From: Utricularia gibba
Lineage: Eukaryota > Streptophyta > Magnoliopsida > Lamiales > Lentibulariaceae
Length of the DNA stretch: 64,000 nt
Assembly: GCA_002189035.1 (NCBI GenBank)
Contig: NEEC01000002.1
Span: 1,860,001 to 1,924,000 of the forward strand
Direction: 5' to 3'
A program made the translations under genes and the position numbers. Positions 56,641 through 64,000 of this stretch are shown here, in pieces (positions within the stretch are counted from its first letter, which is position 1; every line of letters starts with the position of its first letter). The notes under the pieces are model-generated. The model did no database searches and was not told where the DNA came from. It was given only the letters and a program-made list of their open reading frames with translations.

Positions 56641-56663
56641 GTACCGGCAGCTGTCGGTACCGG
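56641..56663 (+). promoter_or_regulatory. Inverted repeat containing a DRE/CRT core in the ERF promoter
   Basis: The two arms gtaccg and cggtac flank gcagctgt in a near-perfect inverted repeat. The right arm includes gtcggt (56653-56658), the reverse complement of ACCGAC, the core bound by DREB-type AP2 proteins. It lies about 80 bases upstream of a TATA box. Binding is inference. Confidence 0.45.
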
Positions 56664-56740
56664 AAGACAGGTGTCGGATAACAATTGCCTGGCATCTGCT
56701 TGAGATGGGCGTTTCGAGGTCCCAAAAGTCGCACGCCGGT

Positions 56741-56747
56741 TATATAA
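56741..56747 (+). promoter_or_regulatory. TATA box of the ERF gene
   Basis: TATATAA in a GC-rich setting (cgccggttatataatgcgcc) is a strong core promoter candidate, implying a long leader. The leader probably contains an intron from 56944 (g|gtaaat) to 57055 (ttttttgcag). It also has a three-codon upstream frame, ATG GTT TTT TGA, at 57148. Confidence 0.65.
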
Positions 56748-57209
56748 TGCGCCCGGAATACCGCTCTAGAGCGCAGAAAAAAGTGGGAGCAGGAAAATTA
56801 TTTGCAGGACAGGAAAATCTCTCTTCTCCATCTTCTTCTCACCAGCACACACATCACAGATTTGTGATTTGTAAAGGGCTCTTGCTTTGGGTTGGTTTCC
56901 CCCCTCACCCCTCTGATTCACCCCGCTTCTTGGATCCCTTTCGGTAAATCAACTGTTTTCTGAGGTGTAGGTCGAGCAGGGTTTCTAGAAATCCAGGTGG
57001 TTTTCCGTTTGAGATCTGTTGCTGTGTTTTTTGGGTTTTTTTTTCTTTTTTGCAGCAAGCAGGATTCCAGGGGTTGTGTATTTGAGACCTCCTGATCCGA
57101 AAATTTGAACCTGTTTTTGAGTTTTTCAGAGAAACAGGTGTTTTTGTTATGGTTTTTTGAAGTTTTCAATCCTCTTGATTCACCGCTGTTTCTTCCCCCA
57201 AATTTTAAG

Positions 57210-58154
57210 ATGGCAGCAACTATGGACTACTGGAGTAGCAGTGCCTCTGTGTATGATCCATTCAGTGGCGGTGAATTAATGGAAGCACTTGAACCTTTTA
57301 TGAAAAGTGCTTCTTCTCCTTCTTCTTCTTCTTCTGGTAATCTTTTCCCCTGTTCTTCACCTTTCCCCTGTACGCCGAACTCAGACCACTTGTTTGGTAT
57401 CCCTTCATCCTCGTTTTCCTTTGAAACCCAAAGCCAACCTCAACCGCAGAATGATTTCTGTTCTTATGAAATCCCTCCCCAGTTCCCAGTCTACCAGATG
57501 AATCATGATATGGGTGTTTCGTTCCCGTTTCAGCCTCAATCCCACCACTATTCTCCACCTCTAGGACCACGGCACGCTCCCATGAAGCAAGTGCCTTCTC
57601 CAATTAAGTCCACAAAGCTCTACAGAGGAGTCCGGCAGCGCCACTGGGGTAAATGGGTGGCGGAGATACGTCTACCCAAGAACCGGACACGTCTCTGGCT
57701 CGGCACCTTCGACACAGCCGAGGAAGCCGCTTTGGCTTACGATAAAGCAGCTTACAAGCTTCGCGGTGATTCCGCGAGGCTCAATTTCCCTCACCTCCGC
57801 CACAACGGCTCCCACATCGGCGGCGATTTTGGTGAGTACCGGCCACTCCATGCCAGCGTCGATGCCAAACTTGATGCCATTTGCCAGACTCTGGCGGAGG
57901 GCAAGAGAATCGATGGTCAAAAGAAGAAGAACTCGAGATCGAAAAAGGAGGAGGTTGAAACCCAGATTGAGATGCCCGAATTTGTGAAAGTAGAGAAGGG
58001 TGGAAAAACTTCGGGATCCGAGAGCGAAGATGGGTCTTCTTCTCCGGTCTCTGATCTTACTTATCCAGAGTTCGCGGAGGAGGAGGAATCATATTGGGAG
58101 ATGGGGTTCCTGCCAAAATACCCATCAATTGAGATCGATTGGGATGCTCTATAG
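57210..58154 (+). CDS. AP2/ERF transcription factor, RAP2.4-like (DREB A-6)
   Basis: Nuclear stress-response regulator, 314 residues in one coding exon. The AP2 domain covers residues about 137-194: [40 protein letters not shown] and [27 protein letters not shown] and the following [20 protein letters not shown] are hallmarks of the RAP2.4 group, whose members bind DRE and GCC elements and respond to light, drought and wounding. The N-terminus is Ser-rich (a tct/tcc run) then Gln/Pro-rich. The C-terminus is acidic and ends [11 protein letters not shown], a likely activation segment. The start [11 protein letters not shown] was chosen because the in-frame upstream sequence (from 57105) is leader with no family similarity. 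The frame is intact. Confidence 0.94.
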   Translation: MAATMDYWSSSASVYDPFSGGELMEALEPFMKSASSPSSSSSGNLFPCSSPFPCTPNSDHLFGIPSSSFSFETQSQPQPQNDFCSYEIPPQFPVYQMNHDMGVSFPFQPQSHHYSPPLGPRHAPMKQVPSPIKSTKLYRGVRQRHWGKWVAEIRLPKNRTRLWLGTFDTAEEAALAYDKAAYKLRGDSARLNFPHLRHNGSHIGGDFGEYRPLHASVDAKLDAICQTLAEGKRIDGQKKKNSRSKKEEVETQIEMPEFVKVEKGGKTSGSESEDGSSSPVSDLTYPEFAEEEESYWEMGFLPKYPSIEIDWDAL

Positions 58155-58713
58155 CAACGTTGAAAGCAGTTGCAGTCGTCTCCTCGTCCATGCTAGTAGA
58201 CGCAGTTGGTGTGTCCCTTAGGGAGGGGCTTGCAATGGGTTTTTGGCAGTTGCAAGTCCCTGCAAAATTTCAAGCTTTTTTTCCGGTTGATGTTGTAATG
58301 TCCCCAACTCCTCCCTCCCATTTGGGCAGGGCGGCTTAGCCTAATTTTTGCATGGCTTTGCCTCATGGGGTTCGGGTGTCTCCTTCATGATCTGTATGCT
58401 GTTAAGTAGTAACTTACGTATCGAAGCAAGTCTTTGTCTTGGTACATCGCCATGATCAGCGCACAGCCTCTTTGTAGGTGTTGAATTAGCAGCCACTTGT
58501 GTAGAGAATGAATTGTGCATGTCGGAGAACTGTAGGGATAAAGAGTCGATTTTGAGAATGAAACCTGTCAAGCAGTTCTCTAAGAAGACGTGCTACCAGT
58601 ACACAAAATGAAAACAGGAGAAACGATCAATTATTTTACTAACAGGGAGGCAATACAGGTCATTGAAAGGCAGCTAGATACTGGATAAGATGATTGATGT
58701 AGGGACAATGGAG
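58155..58713. other. Spacer between convergent ERF and NudC genes
   Basis: Contains the two 3' UTRs; no coding frame is supported. Confidence 0.55.
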
Positions 58714-59607
58714 TCAAGTTGAACGGATACCGCCCATGAAGGTCTTCGGATCAGGGCAGGCACCAGAGAACTGTGCTTGTGAGAAATCGAACCCTGGGTT
58801 CTGCATGGGAAAGATCAAAGTTCAAGGTTCCATTGTACCATGGCCCGAAAAGTAATGCTAGGATAAAAAGAAACTTGAAAACAAAACCTCTTCCTGAAAC
58901 CGTTGAAGCATGAGGCGCTTCTGCTCAAGATCGGTTGTGTATGAATCCAACTGCCCATGCCCTAAGATGGGTGATGACCATGTCTGGCCTTTGTCCCTTT
59001 TCTGCAAGGTAATGTGCATGACCTCATCTTCTGCAACCACAGGGTTATATGTTAACATAGCTTGAAGATCATGGACGGGCCAAAGCTCTCGAAATCTTTT
59101 AGAAATCGAGATGAAAAAAAAAAACTTAATTTGAAGATCTCAGATGTGCGGTAAAATATTCTAAAATATCAGTAGCACAATGTCATCAAATAGTATGAAC
59201 AAGATGAGAATACCTATGGTCCAAAATGAGCAATCTGTCTTCACTGGAGACATAAGATCATGCTGGAGTCAAGGAAACAAGTGAGGCTTATCAACAAAAC
59301 TTTAGGGAAAGTTTATGAGTTGAAGAAGTAGACACACGTTGAGGTATGGAGGGTTGCCTTTGATCCCAACTTCAATATGCTTAGACTCGATCTTGCAAGA
59401 AAATAGCTTTTTTGGAACACTTTCTGGAAGAGTAATGTACATATTCACCTCTTCCAGCGTCTGATCCCATTCAAAAACCTTCTGGCCTGACAATGTGCGT
59501 TCCAGGAAGCTGAGAATCCACGAAAAAAAAAAAATAGCAGACTTTGAAATTAGTTTACCATTATGGATGAAGTTATGGCGCTTCTCAGGAGCCAACTTCT
59601 CTGCCAT
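58714..59607 (-). CDS. NudC-domain protein (NUDCD2-like, CS domain)
   Basis: Small p23/CS-fold co-chaperone. Exons are 59607-59559, 59486-59338, 59262-59214, 59030-58888 and 58800-58714, all GT-AG and in phase, giving 158 residues. Residues 1-17 read MAEKLAPEKRHNFIHNG. The CS domain has KVFEWDQTLEEVNMYITLPE, KHIEVGIKGNPPYLN, then DLMSPVKTDCSFWTIEDEVM and ITLQKRDKGQTWSSPI, all characteristic of NudC proteins. The tail is LEQKRLMLQRFQEENPGFDF, ending CPDPKTFMGGIRST. The protein is shorter than the BOBBER-type NudC proteins because it lacks their N-terminal extension. Expected partners are Hsp90 and folding clients; this is known for the family, not shown here. The frame is intact. Confidence 0.93.
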
Positions 59608-61178
59608 TTTTTTTCTCAATTAGAGCTCCCCTCTTGCTTTCCTGTTTATGAAACTGGAACTACTATCAAATCCATGCTGACTATAAGCTTGCCAAAAATG
59701 GTAATTATTTTTACATTTAAAAATGCACATGCCAATGATCTCGTAACAAGATAAAAATGATACAACATTTTGTTAGCTTCAACACAGTACAAAGAAATCC
59801 AATTATATATTGGAAAAAAACTTGTTCGTAAACACTAGCAGAAAAAAATCAAACAATGTCAATTTGAAGCAAGGATGTCAATACATGAACTCAAGCTGGA
59901 GCATCATCGACACTAATCTCAAAAAGGGGAAAAAATCATGCCATAGCAATGTTCTCAACAAGTTGGGATCTTTGTGCCAATAACGACCCACTCAACATTC
60001 CTCAACATATCTCCCCAGGATATAACTGCTTACAAATAGACAAAAAAGTTATGCGCTTTTCGAAATTTTATTTATCAGATGATGATCCAAATGATAGGGC
60101 TCAAGAAGTCGAATTTAGCAAGTCGCAAAATCCTTCTAGCAATCACTTAATTGAAGGGTGATCATTGGGTTCAGAACGAACCAAAATCCTAACCCTAAAG
60201 AAGACAAGTTCAGGCTTTGAGTTAATACCTAATACCATAAAATACTACTGAATCAGATCTATTTGATACCAGGAAGAAGCTCAATATCTGTGTTTGATCG
60301 ACTATCTTTATCTGGGCATTCAAATAAACAGCACAAAAATTGCAGCAGGAAGTTGCCTAAACCTTCAATCAGCGAAAAAAATGAGTCCCCGAGGCGCAGA
60401 GCACCGGCAGCGAAGCTTCACGAAAAGCTGGTGAACAGGAAGGGTGGGGGATATCAATTCATCGTATATTCTGTTTCAGTTTGTTTCACGCGACTTCAAT
60501 ACAACCCGCGGGTCGGGCCGTGTCGAGTTGTTTCCTTCGGATTCGATCGGACCGGGCCGGTCCGACCCCTGACAGTGTATTATTTCCCTCTTGTTGTAAC
60601 AATTTTAGACAAGCATTGCAATCAGCATTTAAAACCCTTATGAAATACTCGTTTTTTTAAAATAATAATAATTTTTGTTATAAAAAAATTATATTATAAT
60701 TAAATCATGATTGAATTATAATTCAGTTTTTTTTATTTTAAAACGATTTGAATTTTAAATCTACGAACGATTCGCAATTCAATCACAATTCAATTGCGAT
60801 TTTTAAAACATTGATTACAATCATGAGCTCTTGTTGCCCTGGCGCCAGGATTCTGTTCAAAAGCCACTGGTACAAAGTAGATATCCTCATGTGTATGGGT
60901 ATAGTTAAGATGAAAGGACTGTTTTCAAGCTGGTAGAAGAAAATGTGATTTTCTTTTTCAGAATAAGAGACCTGGGCATCGTTGATGGAAGCAACCACAG
61001 ACATGATGCCATTGAAGAAATCAAAACAAGGGGAATGGTGACCGTGATGAAAGTTCCTGGATGGCTATGGCTGCGACTACTAGCGCTGCAAATGGATGAG
61101 CAAGCAACCAGTCAGAGGATGAAAACAGACGACTGTAGAGTTTGCATCAAATGCCAAAAATTGTACACACACCTCTTC
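59608..61178. other. Spacer between NudC and 14-3-3 genes
   Basis: Includes the NudC promoter and the 14-3-3 3' region. A GC-rich island at about 60,490-60,580 contains a near-palindrome (tcggaccgggccggtccga) in otherwise AT-rich DNA. No coding frame is supported. Confidence 0.5.
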
Positions 61179-63412
61179 TTATGCCTCATCCACCTTTGAG
61201 GTCTCACCTGTTATTTTGCATATTGAAAGCTTCAGATTTCTGAAGGTACAAGTACAGATAAATAACAGCTAGAGTTGCAACATGCCATCTTAAAATGGCA
61301 ATTCCAAGGAAATTCCTCAAAATGATTTCCTCTGCTCTGGGGAAAGGGGAGTTGTGGGAGAAAATTACTACTTTTAAGTTGGAGAAAGAGGGACCCTACT
61401 TTTTTTTGAAGAAGAAAAAATGGAGAAAGAGAGTGTAAAATGGGGATGGCGCTGGAAAACTGTTTTGACCAAGAAAAAGAAGCTTGTAGTGAAGCTCAAT
61501 GGAGAAGATGAGCGCGATGATGCCATTGAAGAAAGTGAGGACTGAGCTCAGGTGCCATAGATACACAACAGAAGAGAAACCCAATTGTTTGAAGAGTTTT
61601 AGCCTGCAGGCTCAGTGGCTACAGTGTAAAACAACGGGAAGTATGTAGAGCTTTAACAGTTTATGAAATAAGAACTGGACTTCAACTCCTCTTTCCCCTC
61701 TTCCTTTTTGGTAAAAAACAAGATAAAAAAAATAGGTTCATAACAAATACACGCCTGAATGAATCACATATATTATATGGAAAATAAAGAGGATCTTTAA
61801 ATTTACTTCATATGACACAGATTTATCATTAGTAAACAGATTAGGCATACCTCCATCTTCTGGAAGTTCTGTGGTCCATAAGGTAAGATTGTCCCTAAGA
61901 AGCTGTAAGATGAGAGTGCTCTCTTTGTAGGACTCTTCATTAAGATTATCAAGCTCAGAGATGGCTTCATCAAAAGCTTGTTTTGCAAGGTGGCAAGCTC
62001 TGTATAAAATATATCAGTTATAACATTCGAGAATTATCAATATAACTTGGGATTCCTGGCCAAGCATGTAAAACAAAAAAAAAAAAATCCGGTTTCATGG
62101 ACAAAGTCAGAGATAACCTCTCAGGAGAATTTAAGATCTCATAGTAGAAGACAGAGAAGTTGAGTGCCACACCAAGTCGGATGGGATGCGTTGGAGGTAG
62201 ATCATTAGTGGCACTAGTGGCAGCCTGCAACATAAAATATCGATGATGTGGATAAAATATTTCTGATGTCTGTCAAGCCAGGGATGGAGAAAAGTCTTCA
62301 GGGGAATGCAACCCCAAACCACGTGGGACTGGGAAAAAAATAAAATGCACGCAAACCTCATATGCCTTGAGGGACTTTTCTGCTACCTCTTTTCGATCAT
62401 CTCCTGTTTTGAACTCAGCTAAATATCGATAGTAGTCCCCCATCCTATATTAGCATTTGGAAAAACGAAAACAAAAATGTTTTCTTAAAGGACAATAGAG
62501 CAAAAAAATTAAGAGCAGGAACACTGAAGTGATGCACAAAACCAACTGCATGAAAAAACCCTTTGTTCAGAAGCAAATGCAGTGCGGATGTAATATTGAA
62601 TGCGATAATGAAATCTTTTAACAACCACCACAAAGCAATAATGCATTGCCTTTGGAAGTCGTTTTAGCCAGTATCTATGCCAGAACTTACATTTTGTAGT
62701 AAAAAACAGACGATTCCCCGGATGATGAAGGAAGGAGGTGCTCATCAATCACTGATAATATATCCAGGCATATCTTAGTAAGCTCATCTTCAACACTCTG
62801 TCTGTACGTCTTAATTCTCTTCACATTCAGTTCATGGCCCCTGGTTTCCTCTTTTTGCTCAATCGATGACAAGATGCGCCATGATGCCCTTCTGCCTCCA
62901 ATTACATGCTTGTAGCCAACGGAGACTAGATTTCGTTCTTCAACTGTCAGCTCAACACCAAATCTAGCCACTTGTTTCATAGCTTCAACCATCTCTGAAA
63001 TTAGAACTCCGTAAATGAAAAGTGAAGACTTCACCCAAAGCAAACCACAAATCATATTGAAAGCTGCTTAATACTTTTCATTTGTACACACTACAAAAAA
63101 AAAAAATTGAACAAAAAGGGAAAACACACACACAGACACACATATTCCTGAGGAGTGCAATTCTAACATCAGAATGAACACCACAAAATCAGAAATAAGT
63201 GAACTTGTATGTACGAACAAAGCCCAAAGGAAAATCGAAGAACAAGTTTTCTCGAGTACCCAGATCATGTTCTTTCTCAACTAAAAATGACCCCCACTTT
63301 CAAACCCATAAATGCCCAGGGGATTTGTCAAAGATAATGGTGCACCTTCATATCTCTCGGCCTGCTCTGCAAGCCTGGCCAAGTAAACTTGCTGCTCTCT
63401 CTCCCTCTCCAT
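61179..63412 (-). CDS. 14-3-3 protein, epsilon type (GRF family)
   Basis: Phosphoserine-binding adaptor dimer. Exons are 63412-63346, 62994-62691, 62444-62357, 62224-62118, 61999-61851 and 61207-61179, GT-AG and in phase, giving 247 residues. The start [20 protein letters not shown] is the plant epsilon-group N-terminus. The signature region reads [20 protein letters not shown], where most members have YKNVIGA or YKNVIGS. Also present are [17 protein letters not shown] (usually KMKGDYYRYL), [33 protein letters not shown] and [16 protein letters not shown]. The last small exon adds GETSKVDEA. Groove residues K, R, R and Y are retained. The final exon is placed by phase and sense; another tail exon in the 643-base intron cannot be excluded. 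The frame is intact. Confidence 0.92.
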
Positions 63413-64000
63413 TGCTGCCTCTGATGGAGGATGATGGGTTCTCTCTCAAGTTTTAAACTGTAAAATCGGAAACTGTGCCGGCTAAGGGGTAGAAGAATCT
63501 GCATCCCCCCTAGAATCTCTAGATCGACGGGTAAAGTCTTGGTGGATGAAATGGGTGGGCACAGGACAGCCGTTGGATCATCTCATCCTCCACAACTGCA
63601 ACGCGACGGGTATGGAGTGATCAGTTTCTCTCCTGTGTTTTTTATATTATTTACACGAAAAGCCATGAGCCGCCAACTCAACTCAACCCAATGACGCAGA
63701 CAGCGGTTTATCCTTGAAGCATTTCCGATGCGGACACAAAACAAGAAAAAGCTCATACATACAAATGGGAATATGCTTTGGGGCCTTACGGATTCTTTCC
63801 TTTTTCTGTACATGCAACGCTTATCGTTCTTATTGGACACCTCCGCCATGTCCTTGCAACAATCTGCCAACAGGGGTCCTCCTTTACCTATTCTCTACCT
63901 GCGTACACGGTCGCTGCATGCCCCCCATGTTCGCCTTGCGGCTCCACAGGAAAGGAATACCACATTGCCATCTTGTCCTTGAAAAAAGTTTTCACCTTCA
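63413..64000. other. 14-3-3 promoter region and right edge
   Basis: Upstream region of the 14-3-3 gene. A GC-richer frame near the right edge (from about 63,850) has no recognisable content. No supported gene. Confidence 0.45.

Noticed and set aside
1-64000. CRISPR arrays, bacterial operons, viral or toxin genes
   Set aside because: None seen; the window is plant nuclear DNA with spliced genes.

Overview
This is a nuclear segment of a flowering plant. Genes are split by short AT-rich GT-AG introns, intergenic DNA is AT-rich, and the protein families are plant-specific: STP sugar carrier, SHAQKYF MYB, AHL, ATL RING, AP2/ERF, RLCK kinase and PLS-type PPR. The species cannot be read from the sequence; the gene set and intron sizes fit a compact angiosperm genome.

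Left part (0-17 kb): a possible terminal exon at the left edge; plastid/mitochondrial GAR synthetase (+), convergent with an STP hexose/H+ symporter (-); a zinc-ribbon/RING-H2 E3 ligase (+); the PP2A activator PTPA (+); and a two-repeat SRM1/DIVARICATA-like MYB (-).

Middle (17-44 kb): a decayed, unprocessed NOP56 gene copy; phosphomannose isomerase (+); a nine-exon KH RNA-binding protein (+); two tandem AT-hook/PPC genes of different classes (+); a 5.6 kb gene-free AT-rich stretch; an ATL RING-H2 ligase (+); and a broken EH-domain gene fragment (-).

Right part (44-64 kb): an RLCK-VII-like kinase (+) whose fourth intron carries tandem decayed copies of the edge of its DFG exon; an E-type PPR protein (-); an uncharacterised conserved protein (-) and a DIM1/TXNL4B-like spliceosomal protein (-) that share a duplicated non-coding 5' leader and promoter module; a RAP2.4-like ERF (+); a NudC-domain protein (-); and an epsilon-type 14-3-3 protein (-).

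Seven single-base deletions, most or all in G/C homopolymers, break four otherwise well-conserved genes: STP twice, PTPA once, KH once and AHL three times. Restoring one base at each gives canonical proteins of the expected length, which points to uncorrected sequencing errors more than to pseudogenes. No operon-like, CRISPR or viral system was found. The genes are independent housekeeping and regulatory loci. The most unusual structures are the exon-edge repeats in the kinase intron and the duplicated leader shared by two unrelated genes.
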